Source: Desulfatiglans sp.
GTDB lineage: Bacteria; Desulfobacterota; DSM-4660; Desulfatiglandales; HGW-15
Assembly (NCBI GenBank): GCA_012513605.1
Contig: JAAZBV010000134.1
Location: forward strand, 1 to 64,000
Direction of reading: 5' to 3'
DNA length: 64,000 nt
Below the pieces are notes generated by a model. The model saw nothing but the letters and a program-made list of their open reading frames with translations, had not been told where the DNA came from and made no database searches. A program made the position numbers and the translations under genes. Shown in pieces: positions 16,594 to 25,524 of this stretch. Each line of letters starts with the position of its first letter. Position 1 is the first letter of the stretch.

Positions 16594-17373
16594 ATGTTGA
16601 GTAAAAGGATAATCTCCTGCCTGGATGTAAAGGATGGAAGGCTTACAAAGGGTGTAAAATTCAAGGGCAATGTCGATATAGGTGATCCGGTAGAAACAGC
16701 CTACCAGTATTACCTGCACGGGGCTGATGAAATAGTCTTTTATGATATTACCGCCTCAAGTGAGGGCCGCGATATCATGATAGAGACAGTAAAAAAGGTG
16801 GCCGAAAAAATCTTTATACCCTTTTCAGTGGGAGGGGGTATAAAAACAGTTGAAGAGATGAGAAGAGTTCTGCTTGCAGGCGCTGAAAAGATCAGCGTTA
16901 ATTCCGCTGCAGTGCAGAATCCTGAGATTATCTCACAGGGGGCTGATGCCTTTGGAAGTCAGTGTATCGTACTTGGAATGGATGTCAAAAAGGTGCCTGT
17001 CTCCGAAAATATCCCCAGCGGGTATGAGGTTGTCATAAACGGCGGCAGAAGACATATGGGACTTGATGCACTTCTCTGGGCAAAAAAAGGTGAAGGCCTT
17101 GGTGCCGGTGAAATATGCCTTAATTCCATAGATGCAGACGGTACGAAGGAGGGTTATGAGCTTGAGCTGAACAGTCTCATATCTTCAAATGTAGGCATCC
17201 CGGTAATTGCTTCGGGCGGCGCAGGCACCCCCGAACATATTTTTCAGGTGCTTGATGATGACAGGGCTGATGCGGCACTGATAGCATCCATGACCCATTT
17301 TAATGAGTATACAATAAGAGAAATAAAGGAATATCTCTCAGAGAGGGGAATAAAGGTCCGTATGAACTGGTGA
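16594..17373 (+). CDS. hisF: Imidazole glycerol phosphate synthase, cyclase subunit
   Basis: HisF is the (beta/alpha)8 cyclase partner of HisH; it closes the imidazole ring and releases AICAR. The start at 16594 ([23 protein letters not shown]) is set by family alignment and by the hisH stop at 16590-16592; the open frame extends back inside hisH without function. Catalytic aspartates are in SCLDVKDGR and [12 protein letters not shown], and the phosphate-binding loops are FSVGGGI and ASGGAG. The product is 259 residues, a few longer than typical. Confidence 0.95.
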   Translation: MLSKRIISCLDVKDGRLTKGVKFKGNVDIGDPVETAYQYYLHGADEIVFYDITASSEGRDIMIETVKKVAEKIFIPFSVGGGIKTVEEMRRVLLAGAEKISVNSAAVQNPEIISQGADAFGSQCIVLGMDVKKVPVSENIPSGYEVVINGGRRHMGLDALLWAKKGEGLGAGEICLNSIDADGTKEGYELELNSLISSNVGIPVIASGGAGTPEHIFQVLDDDRADAALIASMTHFNEYTIREIKEYLSERGIKVRMNW

Positions 17374-17607
17374 ACTGCCTATCTGACTGGAGGAAAGTAT
17401 AAATTGGGGCAAGGGACTTAAGTAAATTGAGGACTTAACCTGCTTCCGGGTTGACCTTTTATTACAGGACAATGAAATTATTTGCATCATCCGGGAAAAT
17501 ATGGTAAAAATGCAGTACTTTTTAGATTCTCCTGTTTTCCAGATGTATAATTTAAACAGTCTGTTCTCATGTGATCCCATTATTACTGCTTTGTAAGGGA
17601 GGATTCG

Positions 17608-17973
17608 ATGGCCAAGATACTGATAGTTGATGATGAAGAGCATATCCGCTTTCTCTACTCAGAAGAGCTGGCAGAGGCAGGCTATGAAATTACCACTGCT
17701 GACAGCGGGTATATGCTGCTGGAAAAGATAGAGTCTGAAAAACCTGACCTTGTTGTGCTTGATATAAAAATGGTGGACTATAACGGGCTTGATCTGCTTC
17801 AGGATATACGTAATAAATTTTATGAACTGCCTGTCATACTCTGTACAGCATACGATACATTCAAGGAAGACATGAAATCCATTGCCGCGGATTTTTATGT
17901 CATCAAATCCTTTGATCTGACAGAGCTTAAGAACAAGATAAAACTGGCCCTTGAGGCAAGTTCAGCCATATAA
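17608..17973 (+). CDS. Stand-alone response regulator receiver protein
   Basis: A 121-residue CheY-like receiver. Acidic residues are Asp8-Asp9, the phospho-acceptor is Asp52 in VVLDIKM, Thr80 is the switch residue and Lys100 the conserved lysine. The cis-proline that normally follows this lysine is Ser101 (IKSFD), a departure seen in some divergent receivers that may weaken the canonical switch. No output domain and no adjacent kinase are present, so it may work in a phosphorelay. GGGAGG precedes the ATG. Confidence 0.85.
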   Translation: MAKILIVDDEEHIRFLYSEELAEAGYEITTADSGYMLLEKIESEKPDLVVLDIKMVDYNGLDLLQDIRNKFYELPVILCTAYDTFKEDMKSIAADFYVIKSFDLTELKNKIKLALEASSAI

Positions 17974-17998
17974 AAGATCGATAACGATCCTGTTTTTC
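17974..17998. terminator. Short bidirectional terminator between the receiver gene and rlmH
   Basis: GATCG-ATAA-CGATC (17976-17989) is flanked by T-runs on both strands (CTGTTTTT on plus, TTTTAT on minus). It sits between convergent genes. Confidence 0.5.
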
Positions 17999-18471
17999 TA
18001 TTTATGGTATTTGTGCCTCTCCAATATTGTAAATGCCCTGTAAATCTGTTCAGTAAGGATCAGCCTGACCATCTCATGGGTAAGGGTCAATTCAGATAGA
18101 GAGAGAGTCTGATCAGCCCTTTTTTTAACATCTTCTGATAATCCCAGAGGGCCGCCTATTATAAAACAGACCTGGCCCCTGTTTTCATCAGACAGTTTCT
18201 TTATCAGAGAGGCAAACCCCTCGGAACTGTATTGCTTACCCCCTTTATCCAGGGCTATCAGGTAATCGCCATGTTCGATCTTTTCAATGATATGGTCACC
18301 CTCTTTGCGGATAACCTCCTCATCTGAGATGCCCCTGGTGATTTTTACAGGCCTCACCTCTGTCCATTTATAACTAACGAATCGTTTAAGGCGCTTAAGG
18401 TACTCCTCCTCCCCTTCCCTGATATATGATGCCCTTGTCCGGTCCACCATTATAAAATTGAACCTGATCAC
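17998..18471 (-). CDS. rlmH: 23S rRNA (pseudouridine-1915-N3) methyltransferase
   Basis: RlmH is a SPOUT-class methyltransferase that N3-methylates pseudouridine 1915 in helix 69. The 157-residue product has the SAM-binding knot segment FIIGGPLGLSEDV and the highly conserved C-terminus LTLTHEMVRLILTEQIYRAFTILERHKYHK. Its start overlaps the stop of the upstream phosphatase gene by 4 bp (ATGA), which indicates translational coupling. Confidence 0.95.
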   Translation of the reverse strand: MIRFNFIMVDRTRASYIREGEEEYLKRLKRFVSYKWTEVRPVKITRGISDEEVIRKEGDHIIEKIEHGDYLIALDKGGKQYSSEGFASLIKKLSDENRGQVCFIIGGPLGLSEDVKKRADQTLSLSELTLTHEMVRLILTEQIYRAFTILERHKYHK

Positions 18472-18935
18472 GATTGTTTCCTCTGTGTAATGGCCTTGAC
18501 CAGATTGGATACTGCAAGCAGGATCTGTGACTGCACAAGCCTGTAATGGTAGGGAGACCTGCCATAGGGGTCTATTATCTCATCATCAGGGTGGTCAGGG
18601 GAGATATACTTGCCCAGCATTTCCATCTTTCCGGCTGATTCAGGCCATGTTTTTATTATATGGTTATAGTGGGTTCTATCCATGACAAGGATCATGTCCG
18701 CCCATTTTATATCTTCATAGGTTACAAGTTTAGAGGCATGCCCGGGCACAGGGATTTTTTTATCTATGAGGAATTTTACCATTTCAGGGTCTGCCGGCGT
18801 GCCCGGAAAGGCACCCGTACCGGCAGAGGAGATTTCCACACCCTTTATACTGTTTTTTCTGACCTCATCAAGCAGGATGGCCTTTGCCAGAAAGCTCCTG
18901 CTTATGTTACCGGTACATACAAAGAGGATATTCAT
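18468..18935 (-). CDS. Low-molecular-weight protein tyrosine phosphatase
   Basis: A 155-residue LMW-PTP. The catalytic P-loop is VCTGNISRS (Cys7, Arg13), the family's CX5RS, and DPYGRS near residue 119-124 carries the general-acid aspartate. Bacterial members dephosphorylate tyrosine kinases of polysaccharide export or arginine-phosphate sites (McsB partners); the substrate here is unknown. Its ATG is adjacent to the thrC stop and its end overlaps rlmH, giving a tight thrC-ptp-rlmH operon on the minus strand. Confidence 0.88.
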   Translation of the reverse strand: MNILFVCTGNISRSFLAKAILLDEVRKNSIKGVEISSAGTGAFPGTPADPEMVKFLIDKKIPVPGHASKLVTYEDIKWADMILVMDRTHYNHIIKTWPESAGKMEMLGKYISPDHPDDEIIDPYGRSPYHYRLVQSQILLAVSNLVKAITQRKQS

Positions 18936-20438
18936 CTATCTCTTTTCCAGTCCGAGAATACCGGCTATTTCAGTGCTCATACTGTCAACGAATTTATCCA
19001 TCTCCTTTCCTGAAAGAGGCCTTCCAGGTGAAGGGAATATCTCAAGGGTAGAGGGTTTTACGAACATTGGGAAATTTTTCAGCTCCTGAACAGGTTTCAC
19101 ATTGAATTCAGGTTCAAATGAATCATTAAAATACTTTTCCTGAAAACTTAAAAATTTTAACATATGTGCAGTTGAATCAAGGATGCCTATCTCATCCTTT
19201 TTCACGATCCCGAGCTCCACTGCCCTTTTCATACCGGCCATGGATTCGCCTCCCTGGGTACAGACCACATTGCCGTTTCTGTTTGCCATGATCATTGAGT
19301 CCATTATCTCCTGCTCTTTTACCTGAACGACAAACACCTTTCTTTCAGGGGTTGCATTATTGTATGCATTTGCCACCTCTATTACCCTGGGCATTGAGAC
19401 AGGGTTACCAATCATGGCGGCCTGTGCAACGCTGGCCTTTACATTCACAGCTTTAAACACCCTTTTATCAGGGTTCCCTTCCAGATAATATCTGTAGACC
19501 GGGTCAGCATGTTCTGACTGAACGCCTATTATCTTTGGAAGATTTTTTATAACGCCTGCTTTATAAAATTTTAAAAATCCGCTCATGACAGCCGTAATGT
19601 TTCCGGCATTACCAATAGGAAGGACAATCACCTTGTCACCCACCTCATAGTCAAATGCCTGGGCTATCTCATATGAGTATGATTCCTGCCCCAGTATGCG
19701 CCAACTGTTTTTGGAGTTAAGAAGCGCAACATGATAGTTCTCGGCAAGGGCCTCAACCACCTTCATGCAGTCGTCAAACACACCGGGGATCTCCAGCACC
19801 TTTGCGCCTGCGCCAAGTGGTTGTGCAAGCTGCTGCGGTGTGACCTTTCCCTGGGGCAGAATAACTGCTGATTTTAAGAATTCACCCATGTAGCTTGCAT
19901 AAAGGGCAGCAGCAGCGGAAGTATCACCGGTGGATGCGCATATGGCAAGTATCTTGTCTACATTGTTCTTTGATGCAAAATAGTTAATATAACTCATGGC
20001 ACAGGCCATGCCCCTGTCTTTAAAAGAGGCGCTGGGGTTGAGGCCGTCATCCTTGAAAAAAAAATTCCTGCCCACAATATCCCTGAGTCTGCTGTTTGCC
20101 TTTACTACAGGCGTGTGACCTTCTCCAAGGTATACTATTTTATCAAGCGGTATGACAGGCGCTATGAACTCATAAAACCTGAAGATGCCTTTAAGGGGCG
20201 GGTCACATATCATTGACCTGTAGTCAAATATCTTCCTCCACATCTCACCGCTTATCTCCTTGTAGCGGTCAAAGGAGGTATCCTCAAGCATTAGAACCGT
20301 GCCGCATTCAGGGCAGGTATAGAGCAGTTCGTCTATTCCAAAATGGTTATTGCATCCAAGGCACCTGTATGACATGGCGCCGTTTGGGGATGGCATTATA
20401 TATTTTCGTATATCTTCTGGTAACTGGCTTATTTTCAT
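18936..20438 (-). CDS. thrC: Threonine synthase
   Basis: A PLP enzyme that converts O-phosphohomoserine to threonine. The 500-residue protein has an N-terminal zinc ribbon (CLGC near residue 26, CPEC near 38). The PLP lysine is in NPSASFKDRGM, and AICASTGDTSAAAALYAS and VLPIGNAGNITAV form the phosphate-binding loops. It is somewhat longer than many class II threonine synthases because of the ribbon. AAAGGA precedes the start. It heads the operon with the LMW-PTP and rlmH genes. Confidence 0.93.
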   Translation of the reverse strand: MKISQLPEDIRKYIMPSPNGAMSYRCLGCNNHFGIDELLYTCPECGTVLMLEDTSFDRYKEISGEMWRKIFDYRSMICDPPLKGIFRFYEFIAPVIPLDKIVYLGEGHTPVVKANSRLRDIVGRNFFFKDDGLNPSASFKDRGMACAMSYINYFASKNNVDKILAICASTGDTSAAAALYASYMGEFLKSAVILPQGKVTPQQLAQPLGAGAKVLEIPGVFDDCMKVVEALAENYHVALLNSKNSWRILGQESYSYEIAQAFDYEVGDKVIVLPIGNAGNITAVMSGFLKFYKAGVIKNLPKIIGVQSEHADPVYRYYLEGNPDKRVFKAVNVKASVAQAAMIGNPVSMPRVIEVANAYNNATPERKVFVVQVKEQEIMDSMIMANRNGNVVCTQGGESMAGMKRAVELGIVKKDEIGILDSTAHMLKFLSFQEKYFNDSFEPEFNVKPVQELKNFPMFVKPSTLEIFPSPGRPLSGKEMDKFVDSMSTEIAGILGLEKR

Positions 20439-20548
20439 ATTAAAGTCCTTTTATTGAGATTAAAGCGGCATAATAGCCGAAAGACTTTTTTAATACAAGG
20501 GGTTGATTCTTTTTCGGGATATGAGATATTCCGAATCAGAAATCACCT

Positions 20549-22930
20549 ATGATCCAGGATTTAAGGTCAGACAGAGGAAATCAATTGAAAAAAAAGATAA
20601 GTGTATCAGTAAGGAACCTTGTTGAATATTCATACAGGGGAGGAGACCTCTCCTTTGATACATTTGCGCAGATCAACCCGGTTGATGCAATACGCGCCCA
20701 CCAGAAGATACAGAAATCAAGACCAGCCGAGTACACAGGTGAGGTTTCAATAAAAAGAGAATTTGAAACCGAGAACCATATCCTTGAGGTAACAGGCCGT
20801 ATGGATGGCATATTCCGGTACACAGACCGGATAATAATTGAGGAGATAAAAACCACCACAAGAGGGCTGGAGTATTATGAGGAATTCACTAATCCCACCC
20901 ACTGGGCCCAGCTTAAGATATACTGCTACATCTGGCTCATGCAGGAAGGGCTTAATGAGATATCAGGCCAGCTTACCTATTACCAGCTCGATTCAGGAAA
21001 ACAAAAAGAGATCATAAATCTATTTAACCGGAAAGAGCTTGAAGACTTTTTTTGTAAGCTGATTTCCCATTATCTGAAGCGGATAACCGACCTTGAAAAA
21101 TGGTGGGAGATTAGGAACAGTTCAATAAAGGCGCTTGAATTCCCATTTGCGAATTACAGGCCGGGCCAGAGGGAGATGGCAGTTGAGGTTTACAGGGCAA
21201 TCCATCAGAAAAGGGAAATACTTATTCAGGCTGCAACCGGCATAGGGAAGACCATGTCAACCCTGTTTCCTGCAATCAAGGCCATGGCCGAAGGCCTTTC
21301 ATCAAAGCTCTTTTATCTTACAGCAAGGAGCACCGGAAAGGATTCAGCCTGTGCAGCCATCAATGAAATGAGGGAAAAGGGGTTAAGGATCAAGACCCTT
21401 GTGATAACCACAAAGGACAAGATCTGTTTCAAGCCTGATGCAGCATGCTCTCCGGATGAGTGCGAATATGCAAAGGGATATTTTGACAGGGTTGATGAGG
21501 CAGAGGAGAGATTTTTTCATGAGGACGATTTCACAGGGGATGTTATTGCAAGAATAGCAGAAGAAAATAAGGTGTGCCCATTTGAGTTCAGCCTTGGTCT
21601 ATCGCTCATAGCGGATGTCATCATATGCGATTATAATTATGTATTTGACCCGCGGGTGTACCTGAGAAGATTTTTTCTGGAGGAGGAAAACGACTTTATC
21701 CTTCTTGTGGATGAGGCCCATAATCTGGTGGACAGGTCACGTGAGATGTTTTCCGCTGAGATATTCAAACAGACCTTCCTCGATACGAGAAAGGAGATAA
21801 ACAGGGAAGAACTGCCCGCTATTTATAAAAAGATAGGTGGCATAAATACAGCCCTCAATAAACTCAAGAAAAGGTGCGATGAAAATGGGAAAAAGTTGAT
21901 TGTAGAGACAGATGCGCCCGTTTCCCTTGTGCCTTCCATAAGGGGCCTTATCAAGGAGTGTGAAGAGTGGTTTGCACTCAATATAGAGTCTCCATCAAAG
22001 GATACCATTCTTGATCTCTATTTTAATGTAAGGACATTTGCCAGGATACTCGAGGAATATGATGAAACCTACAGAACCATATTTGAGATCATGGATAAGG
22101 ATTTCAGGGTAAAGCTCTTCTGCATAGACCCTTCAAAGAGGCTTGAGAGGACATTCAGCAAAAACAGGGCCGCTGTATTTTTTTCCGCTACCATGTCTCC
22201 TTCAGGCTATTTTAAAAGGCTCTTCGGCTGTGCGGCAAACACAAGAAACCTGGAGATAGCCTCGCCCTTTCCTCCCGAAAACCTCTGTCTTATTATTTAC
22301 AGCGGTATCTCGACCCTGTTCAAAAACAGGGAGTCCACAAAGACGAACGCCGCAGCCCTTATTAACCCTGTTATTGATACACGAAAGGGAAATTATCTCC
22401 TCTTTTTTCCATCATATGCCTACATGCAGATGATCATCTCGCTTTTTGAGGCTGAAGATAAGGGTTTTGAGATCATTATCCAGAACCAGGGCATGACAGG
22501 GGAGGAGCGGGACAATTTTTTGAGTCGCTTTTCAGTCTGTAATGAAAACGCCCTTTTAGGTTTTGCTGTTATGGGGGGGATATTTGGGGAGGGGATTGAT
22601 CTGGCTGGAGAAAGGCTTTCAGGGGCTGTAATTTATGGCGTAGGTCTACCAGGTATCTCGCCTGAAAGGGATATTATTCGTGATTATTTCAATGAGACAG
22701 ATCAGGCAGGTTATGAATATGCATACCTTTACCCCGGTATAAACAGGGTGTTGCAGGCTGCTGGCAGGGTAATCCGCTCTGAAACAGACAGGGGTGTGGT
22801 GATCCTTGTGGATGAGAGGTACAGGGAGCACAGATACAAATCCCTTTTCCCTGTGAACTGGCAACCTGTAAAAGTAAAAACAAAGGAAGAACTGGAAAGA
22901 GCGCTGGAAAGATTCTGGATCGGGGAATAG
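20549..22930 (+). CDS. PD-(D/E)XK nuclease fused to XPD/DinG-type Fe-S DNA helicase
   Basis: A 793-residue protein joining two DNA-processing modules. Residues about 50-150 look like a Cas4/RecB-type PD-(D/E)XK nuclease: GRMDGI gives the Asp, IIEEIKTT the E-x-K, and WAQLKIYCYIW the trailing Q/Y motif. The rest is a superfamily 2 helicase of the XPD/DinG group with Walker A AATGIGKTMST, DEAH box LLVDEAHN, and a cysteine group (CFKPDAACSPDECEY and later KVCPFEF) expected to hold a 4Fe-4S cluster. Motif VI appears as RVLQAAGRVIRSETDRG. The ATG at 20549 lacks a Shine-Dalgarno; a TTG at 20585 in the same frame follows AGAGGAAA and may be the real start (781 residues). Confidence 0.85.
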   Translation: MIQDLRSDRGNQLKKKISVSVRNLVEYSYRGGDLSFDTFAQINPVDAIRAHQKIQKSRPAEYTGEVSIKREFETENHILEVTGRMDGIFRYTDRIIIEEIKTTTRGLEYYEEFTNPTHWAQLKIYCYIWLMQEGLNEISGQLTYYQLDSGKQKEIINLFNRKELEDFFCKLISHYLKRITDLEKWWEIRNSSIKALEFPFANYRPGQREMAVEVYRAIHQKREILIQAATGIGKTMSTLFPAIKAMAEGLSSKLFYLTARSTGKDSACAAINEMREKGLRIKTLVITTKDKICFKPDAACSPDECEYAKGYFDRVDEAEERFFHEDDFTGDVIARIAEENKVCPFEFSLGLSLIADVIICDYNYVFDPRVYLRRFFLEEENDFILLVDEAHNLVDRSREMFSAEIFKQTFLDTRKEINREELPAIYKKIGGINTALNKLKKRCDENGKKLIVETDAPVSLVPSIRGLIKECEEWFALNIESPSKDTILDLYFNVRTFARILEEYDETYRTIFEIMDKDFRVKLFCIDPSKRLERTFSKNRAAVFFSATMSPSGYFKRLFGCAANTRNLEIASPFPPENLCLIIYSGISTLFKNRESTKTNAAALINPVIDTRKGNYLLFFPSYAYMQMIISLFEAEDKGFEIIIQNQGMTGEERDNFLSRFSVCNENALLGFAVMGGIFGEGIDLAGERLSGAVIYGVGLPGISPERDIIRDYFNETDQAGYEYAYLYPGINRVLQAAGRVIRSETDRGVVILVDERYREHRYKSLFPVNWQPVKVKTKEELERALERFWIGE

Positions 22931-22965
22931 CCTGTGTTGATCAAGAAAACAAAGGTAGCATGGAT

Positions 22966-22993
22966 GTAGAGACACGGCATGCCTTGTCTCTGC
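22966..22993. repeat. 28-bp palindromic repeat (GTAGAGAC... family), copy 1
   Basis: Half-site GTAGAGACAcGGCA followed by its near complement TGCCtTGTCTCTgC. It is imperfect, with two mismatched pairs relative to the perfect copy at 43779-43806. It lies between the helicase gene and the arabinose-5-phosphate isomerase gene. Confidence 0.75.
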
Positions 22994-23122
22994 ATGTGTT
23001 ATTGTAAGCAAACTACCCCTTTAAATTAAACCTTGTGAAGCGCAGGTTATCATGATAAAGATTTCATCCTGGTTGCACTTGATGTAACCTGTTGAAAACG
23101 GAGTATATTTTAGAAGGAAAAG

Positions 23123-24118
23123 ATGGATACAATAATTGAACAGGCAAAAGATGTGCTGAAAATAGAGGCCCAGGGTATACTTGACCTTATAGACAAGGTT
23201 GGCCCTGAGTTTGAAAAGGCAGTACAGTTAATGGTAAAGTCAAAGGGAAGGGTGATAATTACAGGAATTGGTAAGTCAGGGCTGGTAGGCAGAAAGATAT
23301 CGTCAACCCTGAGCAGCACAGGCACACCCTCCATTTTTATGCATCCGGCAGAGGCTCTTCATGGCGATCTGGGTATGGTAACAAGGGATGACGTTGTACT
23401 CGCCATATCAAACAGTGGACATACCCATGAGATAAACAAGATATTACCCATGATAAAAAAGGATATGGGTGCTAAGATAATATGTCTTACAGGCGATACT
23501 GAATCGCCAATGGCGCACATGAGCGATGTTGTTATAGATGTAAAGGTTGCAAGGGAGGCATGCCCTGAAACAATGGCGCCAACAACCAGCACAACAGCAG
23601 CAGTTGCTATGGGGGACGCAATGGCCGTTGTCCTGATGAAGATGAGGAGGTTCGGGCAAAAGGATTTTAAGCGGTTTCACCCTGGAGGAACTCTTGGTGA
23701 AAGGCTGGGCACAAAGGTGAAAGAGGTCATGTTCACAGGAGATAGTGTGCCAACAGTAAAAACAGGTACATCGGTTTATGATGCCATAGTTGAGATAGAT
23801 TCAAAGAATATCGGTGTTACAGTAGTTGTGGATGAAGAGATGCGTGTTGCAGGCATACTGACTGATGGTGATTTGAGAAGGGCCTTAATGAGGCAGGAAA
23901 ATATCTATTCTCTTACTGTGGATGAGATCATGACCCCTTCGCCCAGGTCAATCGATGAAAACATATCAGCCGCAGAGGCTTTAGGTATAATGGAGCTTTA
24001 TCAGATAACACACCTTGTGATCATTGACCATGAAAAGCGGCTCAGGGGCATCCTGCACCTCCATGATATACTTGGAAAAGAAGAGTTTAGACTTAATGGA
24101 GGGTTAACCTCTACATAA
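23123..24118 (+). CDS. kdsD: Arabinose-5-phosphate isomerase (KpsF/GutQ/KdsD family)
   Basis: Converts ribulose 5-phosphate to arabinose 5-phosphate, the first step of Kdo synthesis for LPS. The 331-residue protein has an N-terminal SIS domain (VIITGIGKSGLVGRKISSTLSSTG, VLAISNSGHT, and the APTTSTTAAVAMGDA segment with RFGQKDFKRFHPGG). Two CBS domains follow (about residues 205-262 and 272-325) and may sense a nucleotide or sugar ligand. Length matches family members. GAAGGAA precedes the ATG. Confidence 0.93.
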   Translation: MDTIIEQAKDVLKIEAQGILDLIDKVGPEFEKAVQLMVKSKGRVIITGIGKSGLVGRKISSTLSSTGTPSIFMHPAEALHGDLGMVTRDDVVLAISNSGHTHEINKILPMIKKDMGAKIICLTGDTESPMAHMSDVVIDVKVAREACPETMAPTTSTTAAVAMGDAMAVVLMKMRRFGQKDFKRFHPGGTLGERLGTKVKEVMFTGDSVPTVKTGTSVYDAIVEIDSKNIGVTVVVDEEMRVAGILTDGDLRRALMRQENIYSLTVDEIMTPSPRSIDENISAAEALGIMELYQITHLVIIDHEKRLRGILHLHDILGKEEFRLNGGLTST

Positions 24119-24306
24119 CAGACTGGCTCAAGGCTCAGGGCACAAGGTTCAAGGTCTTTCTTCCCTGTGCCTTGAGCCCCCTGTCCCACCGTGGCTTTTA
24201 GCGCCCGTCCGCCGCAGTAGCCTGCTATGGAGGATGGAAAGGCGGATTCTCTTCATGGTAAGTGTTTTTATTGCTTTTCCTTGCGCCCTGTGCCCTGAGC
24301 CTTTCG
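24119..24306. repeat. Intergenic CCTTG/CCCTG repeat arrays, copies 2 and 3
   Basis: GGCTCAAGGCTCAGGGCACA at 24125 is answered by CCCTGTGCCTTGAGCC at about 24163-24178, forming an imperfect hairpin. A further array CCTTGCGCCCTGTGCCCTGA lies at 24279-24298. The words are the same as those at 1836-1897. Between them is GC-rich sequence with no coding sense. Confidence 0.6.
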
Positions 24307-24314
24307 CCCCGTTT

Positions 24315-25055
24315 TTATTTCATCTTCCTTATCCTGACCTCTATCCCTTTTTCATCCTTCAATAGATCAATGAGCTTTGAGGTGTCTGTCTCTCCATAAT
24401 GATATGGGTAGAGGATAGCTGGTTTCAATACCTTTGCCGCATCCGCAACCATTTCTGGTGTCATGGTATAGGGCAGGTTCATGGGCAGAAATGCAATATC
24501 AATGCCCTTTATCGCCTTCATTTCAGGTGTATTTTCAGTGTCACCAGCCACATATACCCTTTTGTCACCAAAAGTAATTACGTAACCATTGCCTACCCCC
24601 TTTGGGTGAAATGGATTATTTGCATCCCTTTTATGCACTATATTATAGGCCGGCACCGCCTCTATCTTCAAACCTGACAGGATTTTAACATCACCATTTT
24701 TCATTATGGTCCCTTCACCAAGCTGTTTATTACCTGCCTCATTTAAAATGATCTGTGTCCCATCCTTTTTGAGGGCTGCTATCGCCTTTTTATCAAGGTG
24801 ATCATAGTGGTCATGGGTAACAAGTATTATATCTGCCTTGGGCATATCCTCATAATCCGTGAATTCGGTCCAGGGGTCCACATGAATGATCCTGCCATCG
24901 AACGAAAACATAAGGGTGCCATGACCGATAAATGTGATTTCCAGATTTCCCTGTGATGTCTTTATCGTATCCATCTCAAATCCTCCCTGCGCAAAGGTGT
25001 ATAAGGGTAATAAAAGAAACAGAAAAAGGGTCATAATCCTAATAGCTTTTTTCAT
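24315..25055 (-). CDS. Exported metal-dependent hydrolase (UlaG-like beta-lactamase fold)
   Basis: A 246-residue protein with a signal peptide (residues 1-22, MKKAIRIMTLFLFLLLPLYTFA). The metallo-beta-lactamase fold has LVTHDHYDHL (HxHxDH, near residues 80-85), VYVAGDTENTPEM (the third metal-ligand Asp) and YPYHYGETD near the end. Members of the UlaG-like branch hydrolyse lactones or phosphodiesters; the substrate is not inferable. Periplasmic location is predicted. GGAGA precedes the ATG. Confidence 0.82.
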   Translation of the reverse strand: MKKAIRIMTLFLFLLLPLYTFAQGGFEMDTIKTSQGNLEITFIGHGTLMFSFDGRIIHVDPWTEFTDYEDMPKADIILVTHDHYDHLDKKAIAALKKDGTQIILNEAGNKQLGEGTIMKNGDVKILSGLKIEAVPAYNIVHKRDANNPFHPKGVGNGYVITFGDKRVYVAGDTENTPEMKAIKGIDIAFLPMNLPYTMTPEMVADAAKVLKPAILYPYHYGETDTSKLIDLLKDEKGIEVRIRKMK

Positions 25056-25524
25056 GATATGTCTCCGTTGTTAAACTTTAAAATCTACCCTGTCAGAATA
25101 GCCGCATAGAGCGACCCCATGACATATTACAATAAATGTATTATCTGTTGTATAACTAATTGAGGATTGAATAATAACCAAAATATCGGGTTTTGTCTAT
25201 TTTTGATGATATCTTAAGCAATCTTTCTTTTAAAAAATAAGGAAGAAAAATTAACAGTGGAAATACTGGCAATTGTTCCCTGTTGACACCTTCCCGCGTA
25301 TCACATATACTCCTGCCCGGTATTTTGAGTTTTATTAATAATTTAGAGTAAATAACAACCGATAAAGAGTATCATTTCTATAAAGGGTGTTTCCATATTA
25401 AGAGTTTTTGTTTTACATCTTTATTTTTATGCTAACCCGCTGTTAATGCATTATCAAAAAAATAAATACAGATACTCCGGCAGCACTTTTAATAACAGGT
25501 CGGCTTGTTTTTTCGGAGTTAAAT
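25056..25524. other. Divergent intergenic region, no gene seen
   Basis: About 470 bp of AT-rich sequence between the divergent hydrolase and transporter genes. No ORF, RNA or repeat recognised; it presumably holds the two promoters, neither of which matches a consensus strongly enough to place. Confidence 0.5.

Noticed and set aside
18660-19089. Plus-strand frames over 100 codons opposite the phosphatase and thrC genes
   Set aside because: Antisense to conserved genes, with no start signals.
22966-22993. 28-bp palindrome as an intrinsic terminator or phage att site
   Set aside because: No T-run follows, and related copies lie at unrelated intergenic sites without integrase genes.
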